Translations under genes and position numbers: made by a program
Part shown: positions 24,300 through 36,387 of the stretch, in pieces
Layout: each line of letters begins with the position of its first letter
How positions within the stretch are numbered: the stretch's first letter is position 1
Source of the DNA: Litoditis marina
Taxonomy: Eukaryota > Nematoda > Chromadorea > Rhabditida > Rhabditidae
Length of the DNA stretch: 64,000 bases
Assembly: GCA_964036275.1 (NCBI GenBank)
Contig: OZ038433.1
Span: 21,757,985-21,821,984, forward strand
Direction of reading: 5' to 3'
The notes under the pieces: model-generated
The model's database searches: none
Seen by the model: only the letters and a program-made list of their open reading frames with translations
What the model was told of the DNA's origin: nothing

Positions 24300-25380
24300 A
24301 AATCGGAAACTCCAATATTATTGACTTACATCAATTATCACTTAATTTCTAGTGTATTTTCTTTTCAATTAACTATCGCAAACTGGTAGGAAATCCGGCA
24401 TCAGGTCTAGTTTTAGTGAGATCTCTAATGTATGAGACTGTTGAACGATAAAAAGGTAAACAACGCAAAGTAGTAAATTGAAACTGTTTCAACTTTTGAA
24501 TAATATCACCCACTTGATTGTCATATATACCATGGAGAAACCAACTTAGTGGAATCACAAATGAACATTCAATATTTATTTTATCGCAAGCTGTCTTCCA
24601 GTTCCAACATTGTCGTTTAAAGCCTCAATGATCAAGCACCAATCTGGCATAGTCACGAATTACTCCGGCGTTTCTAATACTTTCCCAACTCATTCACTTC
24701 TACCACTGTTAGTCCCGTTGACAGAACCTGCAAGAAGGTATGATGTACTGCGCACACACATAGAAATCAGGATCTTCAAAGAAAGATGGGTTGAATGAGC
24801 AAAAAGAGTGGTAGAGAGAATAATATATGGTTTGCGAGAGAAAATGAAGGAATAGGTGAAAATTCCAGATTTTAAACTTCAACGTCGTGGTTACTTGATT
24901 TTCCTACAATCTATACATAAACTAACGTATACTTGATCACTGAATTCGAGTCAGTCGCCCTACACAGAACAATACAACACAAAAGAACGGTCGAACGCTC
25001 ACTTTTCTCCGATCAATAGCAGATACAGCTTGACTATATGACGGAAGTTCATTTCGTTTGGGAAGACAAGTGCCATAGGGAGGGGGTGCTGCGTTGGTTG
25101 CTGCCTGAATACAATAATAGCACTGGATCTATCCTGTTCTCGAGAATACTACTTGCTATTTATTGACACTCTGATTGTACACATTACGAAAGAGCTGGTT
25201 AAAACGAGGAGAAAGCGTGTAATGAACTTCTTGTGATATCGTAGCCCACACTGAGTTATTTAAACTACCGCTGGTTCATTGAACCAAGTCATACGCCGTT
25301 ATAGAAAATGCAGGCAGCAATGGTCATTTTGACGCATAAAGTTGGGTACACCAAGAAGTTGCAAATCGTAGATGCTACAC
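24300..25380. other. Intergenic, nothing recognised
   Basis: Short frames on both strands without splice support. I see no repeat copy or RNA gene here. Confidence 0.4.
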
Positions 25381-26210
25381 TTATGACACCACGTTTCTTA
25401 CACCTAAAAGACATTGATGTAGCCCCAGTATTGCTCGTGTCTACAAAAATGCAATTTACGCGTATTGCCAGCATCAAACTGCAAAACTCACCGCAGCAAT
25501 TTTCCTCTTTTCAGCTAGTCTTCGAATGAGGATTGACAGCAACATCCCAATACCAAGCCCTATGAGGACAAGTCCTACAATCCATAGTGAGACTACACGG
25601 TATTCCTCGAAAAAATTAAGAAATGAACACTTGATGTGGTGACTGTATCGAATATCAATGTATAAAACGTAAAACCGTAGCAAGGCGTAGCAAACCGTTC
25701 AACCTCATGAGAAGTTCATATGAGTTTCACATGAGATACCTCATGAGCTACTCGTGAACAATTAATGTTGTAGCATAGCAATCAATAGAATCTCATGAGA
25801 AACTCGTGCAAATAGCTCATGAGGTGATCTCATGAACTTTAGTGGGGATCGCTACGCCGCCTGATGGTATATATGCTATTTTTTTCACTGCCCTCGAGCT
25901 GGTGGGTTTGTAGCGGTTAAGCGCCATAAGGTAAGGAAGAACGCTGTCAGAGTTCATATTTCGAAACCCAGATTAGAGCAAATTTTAATTATCAACTTAT
26001 CCACAGTCTATCATGGATTCCTCAATAGGTTACCTTCAATACAGATGTTTTCGATAAGTTTAGTGAACTCACCTCTTTCATCGGAGATCCAGGTGCTGGA
26101 ATCATTACAAGAAAAAGAAGAAATATCAGTAATACGTAGACAAAACCCCAGCAAATGTTTATCGGCGTCAATGATCTATAGTGTGATTCGGTCTGCGAGT
26201 TCAGATTCAT
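25381..26210 (-). CDS. Possible small two-pass membrane protein
   Basis: Proposed minus-strand exons are 26073-26210, 25492-25605 and 25381-25440, all GT-AG and in phase, giving 103 residues. A TTTTCCAG acceptor 2 nt before the ATG suggests trans-splicing. Exon 1 (MNLNSQTESHYRSL..) carries one hydrophobic segment (FVYVLLIFLLFLVM). Exon 2 carries a second (WIVGLVLIGLGIGMLLSIL) followed by a basic stretch (IRRLAEKRKIAA). The last intron is 51 nt, a normal size for this genome. A foldback element lies in the first intron. The third exon is short and the least certain. No homology recognised. Confidence 0.4.
25681..25863. mobile_element. TCATGAG-rich palindromic element
   Basis: The ends are inverted (GGCGTAGC on the left, GCTACGCCGCC on the right) and the inside repeats the palindrome TCATGAG several times. 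A related TCATGAG-rich block ending in ACGCCGCC lies at about 20168-20270. No open frame. It lies within intron 1 of the proposed 25.4-26.2 kb gene. Confidence 0.6.
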
Positions 26211-26325
26211 TCTGGAAACAGAAAAATACAACATCAAACAATACAAGTTCCATACTCATGGTACAAGAAAGACAGTGCATTTTACTAAACCATAGAAACA
26301 CGGTATCAGGCCTTCCCTAAACTTT

Positions 26326-26625
26326 AAGAAACCGTTCCGCTATAATCTGAGTTTCAAGAAAAAGTTAAAAGGCTTAAAAAGATTCTTAATGTCTTCCCAT
26401 AAACCATGAAAAAACTGATGGAAAATTTGTAAAATGTGCATAACATCAAGCAATAAAAAGTGACGCTATTTGATAGAAAGTTTTGAAAATGTGTTTGTAC
26501 TTCCATACGCTCTTTTGAGCATACCCCGTACGCAACTCCTCTATCGGTGTTATTACGTAAGCCGCTTTTCTGAGTCAACGAAGCAAGATAGAGATAAAAA
26601 ACGTATATATTTCTAGTAATGGTTT
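26326..26625 (+). mobile_element. Dispersed repeat, AACCGTTCCGCTATAATCT family, longer copy
   Basis: Starts with GAAACCGTTCCGCTATAATCT and ends near TAATGGTTTTTTCTC, roughly inverted. Resembles 40810-41215 on the other strand (shared GTACGCAAC, TACGTAA and TCTATC stretches) and the partial copy at 13787. Confidence 0.55.
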
Positions 26626-26639
26626 TTTCTCTGTTAGTT

Positions 26640-28450
26640 GTACTTAGTTGTCCCTTTTTTATTATATAATTATTTGTATTAGTCCTAAAAAATCAATCAG
26701 AACAAGAGATTGAATAGAAGATTAAAGAGAACTATAAAAATAAAGAACTTTAGGTGATGCGATGTAACTGTTTCGGCATGCTGAGACAGACACAATAACA
26801 TGTTTATGAACATTTGCAGGACGAACACAGAACAAGTTTGGTTCCTAGTACTATTCCACACGTAACGGAAGAAGTTTTAGTTGGATTCAGGATAGCACTG
26901 TGGTGTACTTGAGGTTGGGGTAGAAAGAAACTCACAAAACAATGCCTAATGTACCTAATTTTTATAACTCTTTTCAGATAACCAAGAGGTAATCTAAGAA
27001 CTAATATTCGGTTATCGTTCAGAACCGATAAAAACAAGTTTTGAAATAGATTGAAAGGAATGGTTCCCTATTTCAGTTTTGCCAACGGATTACCCACTTC
27101 GGTATTCGAAAAAGGGGTTATGAGAAACCCATTTCCAAAAAAGCCGTTTGGATAAATAACTTAACACGCAAGAGACATAACTGAAGGGTCTTTTGAAGTT
27201 ACTGAATGTGATATATACCGTCCCTTGAAACTTGAAAATTTGTTTTGGCGACTGTTTGTTCTCTGGGCTCAACGAAGTACGAACATAGCGTTGTTTTCGA
27301 TTTCAATGCAATCTGAAATGACGAATTCGTCTCTGAAAAGTGAACGATACATGAATCTGTTCAACCATTTCTGGAGCAAGTGTGGAGTTTGATAAGTTTG
27401 GTACAAGAATACCATAACCAGTTCTCGGACTCTCGCCACAATTAGCCACAACGAATGTTTGTTCCGCAGAAAATACCTTTTTAGAACCTTCACAACTTTC
27501 TTGAGGTACGATTTTATATACATAGGTTCTAACCAAACAAACATTGATACTTTTTCTCATTATATTAGCTTCACAGAGTTCCTAACCAAGAGACCGCCTC
27601 AAACGTTTGTAAGTCTCTTGTGGCAGAATATTATACCAAGTCATTCGATTGTACTGACTGTAGACATTGCCAAACAGGTTTTTCGACATGTTTCGTGGTC
27701 TCTCTGCACTCACGCTTGTTCAGTGCCCTGGATACTGCAATGATTGGGTAAACATGTATACGTTTATACAATCAACTTTTTCGAACGGTGTGGTGTCAAT
27801 TACAAGTTTTATGTTTTCTTATTGTTTGTTTATTGAACTCCAAACGCAGTGTGATACAACATCTTCGAATTTCGTACTGACTAAGAGTCATACGTTCAAT
27901 GTTTACTTTTGCTCCCTTCGTGTACCAAAAGTAGTCTGCAACTACAATTAGTGGTGTGAAGAGACCGCAAAGAATGCCGCATGGCATGTTTGCCATGATA
28001 TTCGTGGGTCGACTCGCGCGGGGTTTTCTCGAGACTTTTAAAGTTGAATATTCGAATAAAATTATCTGGATACTTTATTCCGTAGAACGGTGAGTGGTTA
28101 CAGAAAATTCAAACTCTAACATATCAGATTCGAAGACCTTTAAAGGTACTTACTCGATCACCCGAAATCTCCGTTTTAGGGCCTAATGGTCCCTTGACTC
28201 TCCACTTAGACGGTTTTCGGAGAATGAATGCAAATATGTTGAGCTACGCACGCATCTCACCAATCGCTGCAAAAAGTTCTGAAATTAAGTCCTAACAATA
28301 AAAAATGGAAAGTACAAATTGTGATGTTGTTGAAAGTACATGTCTAACAAGTAACATTAACGGTACACATTTCGTTATTTGTGATCTATTTTTGATTCAT
28401 TTCTTCGATTAGTGGTGGTTTCATCCATTCATTCAGTCGTGTTCATTCAT
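26640..28450. other. Intergenic, one dispersed repeat
   Basis: Contains the repeat copy at 27905-27995. Overlapping 85-94 codon frames around 27.3-27.9 kb lie on both strands and none can be spliced into a convincing protein. Confidence 0.4.
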
Positions 28451-28527
28451 CTTTGCTCATTAGTAGTGAGGATGGTGAGGATGGATGTTCTCGAACTCAG
28501 ACAGTCACGTGTGAGCCTCCATCTAAT

Positions 28528-28945
28528 ATGCCGACGTCTCCGAACGATTGGTACGGTGTTACATTGATAGTGAGCTGCTTATTCACTGTCTCTGTAGTGA
28601 TATTTAACAGCATGGGTGGGATTCGCAGCTTCTCAATCAAGTGTTGGTAGTGGACAAAACGTAGGATTTTGTAAAACTTCGCGGGTAATAATATTTCCGA
28701 TGGTTGAACAACAGCGCAGAGATATCTTGCAGATGCCCCATATACAAATAGAGAGAGAGAGAGAAAACAGAGAACCAAAACTAAAAATGAATCGGCAGGT
28801 TTCAGTACCAGTCGAACGATCCATCAGAGGGATGTTCCGGAATATGATCGGCACCGAGTTCATCCAACCACACGGTCACTCATTCGAGATTAGCTGCAAC
28901 GGAGACGACGAGTGGGAAGGGAAGAACAACGAGTGGAGTATATAG
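28528..28945 (+). CDS. Possible small single-pass membrane protein
   Basis: Two exons, 28528-28640 and 28720-28945, joined GT-AG in phase (79-nt intron), giving 112 residues. The first exon starts MPTSPNDWYGV and holds one membrane segment (VTLIVSCLFTVSVVIF). The second encodes a charged tail (QIERERENREPK, VPVERSIRGMFRNM) ending in an acidic stretch. The frame continues upstream of this ATG, so the start may be further left. The second exon has an open frame of over 70 codons with even composition, which is the main support. No homology recognised and no clear poly(A) signal. Confidence 0.35.
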
Positions 28946-28984
28946 GAGTTGTCAAACCGTTGTGGACACCGTACCATTGATTTT

Positions 28985-29154
28985 CTCAGACAATTCCTAG
29001 CCAATTGGCCAGCCATTTTTTTATTGGCTGAACGAGAGAGTGTGCAGGTCAGAGAGACGCAGACTGTCTTAGCCTGTCTGCGCGTCATTGACCTGCATGC
29101 TCTCTCGTTTTTGTAGCTGGCCAATTGCAGAAAATTGGCGCTAATCGTTCTGAG
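28985..29154. mobile_element. Foldback element, CTCAGAACGAT family, copy 1
   Basis: Left end CTCAGACAATTCC, right end complementary (ATCGTTCTGAG). The inner arms contain GCCAATTGGCCAGCCA and ACGAGAGAGTGTGCAGGTCA with their complements. Further copies are at 45939-46096, 57676-57825 and 61774-61933, with fragments at 45700-45930. Confidence 0.8.
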
Positions 29155-29159
29155 TTGTA

Positions 29160-30420
29160 TGGGACGGGGTTTGGCGAGCGGCCAGCCAGTCTGCGTATCA
29201 TTGACCTACACACTCTCTCGTCTGCTTGAAAATAATCAACGACCGCTCGCCCCGCATCGCTCAATCAATTGACTGTCTTTATGGGGAAAATGGCGACTAT
29301 ACCGAACCCATACACTCCCATCACACAAATGGCCTGTGTATACACCTTTTGGTGATCGACTGCTAATTTTATCGGTTTTAATGTACCCGTTTTTGGTAAC
29401 TCTCTGTATCATTGAAGCAAACTTTCATGGTCACGCTACAAAGTCCTCTTAGGACTTATGGGTGTTCTCAAACCATCTTCGGACTAGTTTTAGTTTGCTG
29501 TCTGTTTTTTGTCGATTTTCAGTGTCACGTCTAAGAGGTCTCATACAGTATGTGATATTTATTCTATTTATGTGCATCATTTTCCCAATTGTTCCGTGTA
29601 GCTGAGTTTTCCATAGAAAACGCTTTTTCTCAACTCGACTGAAAAAATTTCGAGTTTTGTGCAGATAAAGCAGCCATAACGAGAGTGATTGTTGTTATTA
29701 TTATAATTGTTGGTTTATGTATATGTGAATGACTGATTGGTGTTTGATTGATGGGTTGATGTGTGAAATAGTGATGTGACTCAGATAAATCCATCATGTT
29801 TTGTGGGTAACACGAAGGAGGGTGAACACCCTGAATAGAACAAACGGAAATTACCAGAATATCTTCGAGTGAGGTTTGCCTGTTCGAATGCTAAAACTAA
29901 TGTACGCCAATCATGTTTGTATGAGAAATCGATTGTAAAAAGAAGAGCCACTGCTACAAACTTCAAAAATGCTACACACCAAGTGTGATTCCAACAATCA
30001 ACAATTATAAAAAAACTGTCTTTCCGTCGATTTCACATCATACAAACAACTGTGTGCCGCGACTCAACCGTTCTCAGCAGATATACGTCCGTTGAAACAA
30101 AATAAATTGCGGAAGAGACGTCCTGGAGAATAGCTGGCAGTTTTGCAACCTTTCCCTGCTCATGTAGTTCCATACCGTATCAGCTTACTTTGTTGTTGAG
30201 AAAGCATGATGAGATTGATAATTAGATACTGTATTTCCCTCTCACATTACGGAACTTCATCATTTTACATTGAACTCAATGTCGAAAGCTAGTTTTCTTC
30301 CCATTTATATTTTAATACGAAATATTATTACGTATTATTGTTGTTTGCATCGACTATACAAACCGAGTGAAACATCTCAAAGATTTTATGTCAAATATGC
30401 ACAATACATCAATATTCATA
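29160..30420. other. Intergenic; start of a second repeat family
   Basis: A block at 29160-29310 (GGGGTTTGGCGAGCGGCCAGC, then TCTGCGTATC, then GGCGACTATACC) recurs at about 35095-35250. Otherwise I see no gene. Confidence 0.4.
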
Positions 30421-32859
30421 CGTCAATGCACAGTCTGTTCCCGTGTTTTCATTCTAATGGGAAAACCGATCGATGGACGAAGAATGATTTCCGGAAGCGG
30501 AAAATTTTCCATGAATTCTCCTCTCGCCGAGACGGTGTACTTCCGGAAAAACCAGGCAAGCATAGTTTTCTCCTCCATCATAGCAAACTTCTGACCTAAA
30601 AAACCTTTTTGACCTGAGAGCTGGTGGCGTTTTCGAGAAGATAGTGATAGTCCATACCCGATCATCTGATCCTAGCATTTGTCTCAAACACTCTCAAAAA
30701 CTCAAACCTACGCTATCTCTCTACACTCTCATCCGGCCGGGATACGAGTGTCGCAAAATAGTGCGCAACATGAGAGACGCAAGAATATGTCAGCTTACGT
30801 TATACGGCGAAGAAAGTGAGTAAAACGTATATCGAGCGTACACACTGTCACGTGCAACGTGTGCAACACATAATGTATTCAGAGCGTGTAGCATACACTT
30901 TTCTCATTGTCCGAGTAACATTTACACCTACCAATGCAGTTTCTGGGTCCGGCGCTAAATGGGATGTATGCGAATGGATGTTGTTTCAGTACATTCGCCT
31001 CCGTGAAACGATCCGGATCGAACTTTTCCGGGTCGGAAAACACCTGAATTTGCGAGGTAACTCATATTTTCAATAGAGAGTCAGTAACAATTTGGGGTTA
31101 CAAAGACATGATGTTGAATGAGACATAGCGAACTTGGTCTTTTGTTCTGTTCGACTATAAGGAACACATCAACCAAATCACGTATCTTTTTTGTTTCTGC
31201 TGGGTTTGTAGTTTGATACTCGTGACATTTTTAACATCAAACTACAACTAAATGTTGGGATAGATCACCTGTTCACTGGTCTGAATCATCATAGGAGCGA
31301 TTACTATGGAGCAGCCCCTCGGCACGGTCACGCCACCTGAAGACAATTATCAGATTTGTCTTCAAACGTTGATTAACTTGTGAAAAGTTAAGGTCTCTGA
31401 TTTTTTATCTGTAGGGACAATGAAGAGATGTAGCCCTTTGATTGTGCTTGCTAGTTTTCGAATACAGTTTTTTTATTCATTCTAGTATTTGTCAAGTAAA
31501 TGTACAATATTGAAATGCAAATGTTGAATTATTCTATTGTTCATCAGGAAAGTGTTTTGTTTTTCACTCTGAAGCGCCTGTTTACGTCACACGGGTGAAA
31601 CTTGTTTTTTCGTCTTTTCATTAAACTATTTCAATTACTCCAGTGTACACTATGCTCACAAATACTATTAAATCATTACTCTCCTATTTAGTGTAACTCA
31701 ATTTAACGCTGAAAATGTGTTACCAATATCCAGGTCGTCCTCAGCTACGCGCGAGAAAAGAGGAACAGAGGGACGCAGTCTTAGGGATTCCTTGATACAT
31801 CGTTCCAGGTACTTCATCTGCTTCAAATCTTCGGTGGTACACTCCCGGTCAGAATTGCCTGGAAATAGATCTCTAACTACTAAACATCAACAAAGTCTCG
31901 ATTCTCAACATGTTTTTTTTAAACTCAAATCAGAGCCCATCCATAGTTCAAAATTTATGCTGTTTTTGAACATTTGTGAACGACAGGAAGAAAATACGTC
32001 CAGAACGCAACAGTTTGGAGTAAAATCCAGAATTTAATATGTTCGGTTAACCGAATATTTCATCCATCTCCTTTGCAATCCTCTTCTGACATTGTGGATT
32101 GTGAGCCAAACACCAAATAGTCCAACCCAAACTAGCAGAAGTTGTGTCGTGACCTGTAATAAAAATATAGGTAACATCAGATGTAATATATGGGATGTCA
32201 AACCTGTACTATCAAAACATTGTAAACATTTTGCATTTTTGATCTACACTCTATCTCTCTCTGCTGACACATACTCAACGACCGTAACTACCAAAAAGTA
32301 ATCAGAAAGTAGGTTGATCTTTCTATCTAAGAAAACAAATTTGAAAACAAATATTTTTCATTGTGTTATTTTCGTTTTCAAAGAATTGAAACCCTACCTT
32401 CGAACATGAACGTGTCTACTTCTTCTCTGATGTCTTCGTAGCTCATTTTTCCCTCGCGACTCAAATCAATCAATAGATCAAGAAACGCCTTCTTCTCATT
32501 CGTTACTTTATGCGTTTCCGCCATTTTCTCGGCTATTACCTGAATTCTGGCTATTGTATGTTTCGAATAATTAATTATCAAATTTGATCGGATTGTGAAT
32601 ACCATGCAATATGATTCTGAGCTGTAGTTTGGTGTAGCATTCGAGTGTACTCTTCTCATAGGTACAAAGATCATCACTATTACGAACGATTTTACTAGTT
32701 GTGATACAATTTTTTACAGAAAATCTGAAAACATCCCAACTATATATTTAATCATTGAAAATGAACCTTTTTGGTGAAGTCAGTCACCGTTTTCACATTT
32801 CTGTCAAACTCGAATCCAAACCCAGTCATGTACCTGAAAAAGGATTGCAAATAAACAGA

Positions 32860-33095
32860 TATAGTCTGTTTCACGAAACAATAGCCCTCTACAGTAAGAT
32901 GATAAAACTTTTATGAGAATTTATCATACCTTGTAAGCGTTGTACATAGTTTAAACTTTGTGATTTCGTTTTCCACTTCGGGTACTACAAGCATACAAAA
33001 CAGTGAATCTTAAATTCTGTTTGTTGACTAGATAATTGCGTTTAAATTTTTGGAAGATTACTGTAGAAAGTCATCGATTGGTGAAACGAACTATA
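32860..33095. mobile_element. Foldback element, TATAGTTCGTTTCAC family, copy 2
   Basis: Lies in the P450 intron between exons 6 and 7. Left end TATAGTCTGTTTCACG, right end GGTGAAACGAACTATA, with CTCTACAGTAA and its complement next inside. Same ends as 1549-1783. Confidence 0.75.
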
Positions 33096-33470
33096 GTAAT
33101 ACTTTCCCCGACCAAAGTACAAAATACAAAAACTTATGGCATGAATTCCGGAACAAATGCCATTGTTCAGTCCGTCGCAAAAATGACAAGGAGCTATTTA
33201 AAAAGACAGATTCAACCAAACACAGAGAGTTTTTCTAATACTTTTATTTGGATTAGTTGATTTTCTACTAAATTTTAAAGTAAAAACCTAATTTTTCGAT
33301 ACGTACCAGATAGGTTTAATCCACATCCAAGGCATTCGTTGGTGCATGAATGCTAGCACACTCAACGGATTGTACATAAGGATGGTCCTGATCGGTTTGG
33401 GCACACACGGTTGTTCCCATTGCGGTTTCTAAACGAATTATCACGTATTTTATCAGTTGATTTCCACATC

Positions 33471-33574
33471 CATTTTTAACTAAAAAGCTTAAAAAACAGA
33501 CAATTTGGTTCAATTGTGGGCATTCATTTTTAACTAAAAAGCTTAAAAAACAGACAATTTGGTTCAATTGTGGG
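33471..33574. repeat. Two-copy 54-bp direct tandem repeat in a P450 intron
   Basis: A 50-nt block (33471-33520, containing TAACTAAAAAGCTTAAAAAA and ending CAATTGTGGG) is repeated exactly at 33525-33574. It sits upstream of P450 exon 6, the exon that carries the frameshift. Confidence 0.85.
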
Positions 33575-34713
33575 TGGAAATAAGGACACAAACGTATTCA
33601 AGAGGTGATAGTGAACCAGTATCGATAATTTGTTCTCAGAAAACTTCCTATGACCCTTTACCTACCGCAAATAATGTCCAGGGCACATCTTTTGATGTAG
33701 GGGAATATGTCAAATTCCTCTCCGCTCCCGGCATACTTTTCGATTTGATGAATAAAAATCTGTAAAAAGGAATCAGTTGATATGTGAAAATTTAACGCAA
33801 AAAAAGTGGCAGAAAAATTCCCCTGTGTTCAGCCATCAGACTACAACTCAAACTCAAATATTAGTTACATTTTCGGTCGGGGTTGTTTGCCAATTTTTCG
33901 AGGACTATCAAATGAACAATATTTGTTTATATATAACACCGTCAAAACTATTCTGAACAATCGGGCGCGGCGCGGAGCGCTGCGCAGATTAGTTTCTGTT
34001 CAGAGGTCTGCAGACATTCCGAAACAGTTTATTAAATTTTTCTTCAAAGTACGTCGACCATTTCATTAGATATTTGCATGAATCACTGAAAGGGCAACAC
34101 GTCAACAAGACATTGAGTTCACGTTTCAAGTAAAATTTGTTGAGAGGAGTTAGAGGGCCCAACGTCTCGCAAAAATGGCTTCCGTGCGGGGCGGCGGCGG
34201 CGGCGACAAAAGTGTCCGCCTCCTCAAATCTCGGCATAGTTTCGCTCAAAATTAACTTATTCCAAAAATTCTTACATGGTTAAAAAGCTATAGTTGGGGT
34301 ATAAGTATTTTTCACGTATGTCTGAAATTTGAATATTACGCGTGAGAGGGCCGAAAATGGTCTCGCAAAAAATCATGGATAGACCGGTTTCGTGAAAATA
34401 AAAATGAAAGAAGAGTTTAACGTGTAGTATAAAGACGTTTTCCAATGGAGAACTCATGACAGGCGGGTACAGCGTGGTTTTCAGTCCTATACACATGTCT
34501 AAATGGCGGATTGGATGAAAGCTCTATTCACGCACGGCGAACGAAAAGTTGCTCTCATTTGAACGAAGTTACAACTACGCCAATCGTTCTGAACTACGGC
34601 GCCGTTGAGAATTCCAATAGAACCTCATAACATTTCTTGTTTAGCTTGTTGTTCAAAAATAGAATTATTTTTCAAAAATGACCGTTACTTCGTTACTATA
34701 GAAGAAGAGTTCA

Positions 34714-35050
34714 ATTAGTAAAAAAACGGGTGTAAAGAAAGTAAAGAATAGTTTTGGATGAAACGTGTACAAGAAATATGAAAGAAGTCCAATAAAAATA
34801 TTTTGAGGAAAAGGCTAATCTCGCTTTTCTTGAAAAAAAAACAGAGTATAAGCTAGATCATTGTGAGTCGCAGTCAGAAGTTTTCCTTTTGGTAACAAAA
34901 AACTCGGTATTCATTTTTTTTTTGAAATTTTAAACCGAGCGAGATCAGCTTTTGCCTCAAAATATTTTTTTATTGGACTTCTTTCATATTTCTTGTACAC
35001 GTTTCATCCAAAACTAATCTTTACTTTCTTTACACCCGTTTTTTATACTA
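34714..35050. mobile_element. Long foldback element in P450 intron 4
   Basis: Two arms of about 110 bp are inverted repeats: the left has AACGGGTGTAAAG, GTGTACAAGAAATATGAAAG and GTCCAATAAAAATATTTTGAGG, and the right has their complements ending CTTTACACCCGTTTTTT. No open frame, so a MITE-like element. Confidence 0.85.
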
Positions 35051-36047
35051 ATAACATATAAGCTTTGTCCCACCGTTGTGGACAGCGTACGGTTTTTTCG
35101 GTAGAGGGGCGGGGTTTGGCGGGCGGCCAGCTCGTCTGCGTATCCTCGATCTACTCATTCTATAGTCTGCTGGAAGATAATCATCGACATCGGTCAAGCC
35201 CTCGAGCCCTCCTAGTGATATTCAGAAAAATAGCGACTATACCTTAGACTGATAGTCGTGTACTTCCAAAAAGTCATTGAGAACTCGAAAATGGAAGGAC
35301 GGAGTCAGCATCTTTCGACGATTTCGCCATTTCTCACCTAAATTTATGAATTATTTTTACAATTTTGCACATCGTTTTTACCCCTCACTCATTTGATTGA
35401 ACTATATTTGAAGAACAGGTGTATTTAACTTTGACTTTAAGGTCAATTTTAATTTTCCATTTTGCACCTGATATGAATATAATCACACAAAACAACCTTT
35501 CCAATCGAACAACGAAAAACATGACACTGTTTCCACTTCATAATCACACTAGTTCATACGAAACCTTACAAATACCTTTAGACATTAGCAGTCCTGTCCC
35601 GAGCCAGGGCAACAGAACAGCATATTCTGAACCTTTTTTGATAAGAGTGTTGCTCTCCAAAACTACCTACAACATTCAAATGAAGTATGCCAACAAAAAT
35701 ATTTCAGTAACACCAACAAAACTATTTCACGGGCATCTATAGTTCAATCTCAACTTTGGTACTTTTATAAAAGTACAGCTTGGAAATTTTTGTCCCAGAA
35801 CCGAACCGAATTTGGGCTAACAAAAGTGAAAACGAACTAATTCAGGTAATTAATGTTGAAGTTGGTCATTTACGTAACGTTCATTAGGGTTTGATTCGAT
35901 TGCGATCGTTCCGAGTATGCAAGCGGTTGGGTTTCTCACTCAACCTTTAGTCGTTACCAACGGAAAGGCGGAAGGGTACTGTATATCTCACTTTCCGCTG
36001 TGTAAGCACACATGTACTGGATGCCAAAGCTTGCCTCATATGTACTC

Positions 36048-36114
36048 AAATGGTTCCGTGGTTAACCGTTCTATTACGAAACTTTTGCTAGCAGGTTCGA
36101 TTCCGGCGAGAGAC
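36048..36114 (+). repeat. tRNA-like fragment (A- and B-box-like) in P450 intron 2
   Basis: GGTTCGATTCC (36094-36104) matches the tRNA B-box, and TGGTTCCGTGGTTAAC (about 36050) resembles an A-box. The 3' end GGCGAGAGAC is identical to the element at 38692-38787, but the 5' acceptor strand is missing. A tRNA-derived repeat is likelier than a working tRNA. It is antisense to the P450. Confidence 0.45.
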
Positions 36115-36317
36115 AATAAATTAGGCACCCACAAAAGTTGGGGAAAAATCGGTTCTATTCAAGTTTGGGATGAGATTGACGTACCTTGGCTGCGTCGGGG
36201 CGTAGTACAGCCACCAGCGGACGACAGGAAATCCACAACTTCATGACTCCATGACCTTCGGCCACATAGTGGGTACCCCAGTCACGCAACTGCATTCCCA
36301 ACTCTACAGATGCTGAG

Positions 36318-36387
36318 TTGTAGTTTGAACTCGATACACGCCATAATTGATGAATTTCTACCGTGAAGTGACGAGACCAAACTACAA
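36318..36387. mobile_element. Short foldback element, TTGTAGTTTGATC family
   Basis: Ends TTGTAGTTTGAACTCG and CGAGACCAAACTACAA are inverted. Other copies are at 31206-31247 (P450 intron), 61177-61253 and 61698-61765 (parvin introns). It lies 14 bp upstream of the P450 exon 2 acceptor in the gene's sense. Confidence 0.7.

Noticed and set aside
29781..29966. 61-codon minus-strand frame with signal-like start
   Set aside because: Starts at TTG, no splice context, no conserved partner.
35919..36246. 109-codon plus-strand frame
   Set aside because: It is antisense to P450 exon 2 (36185-36303) and covers the tRNA-like fragment, so it is a shadow.
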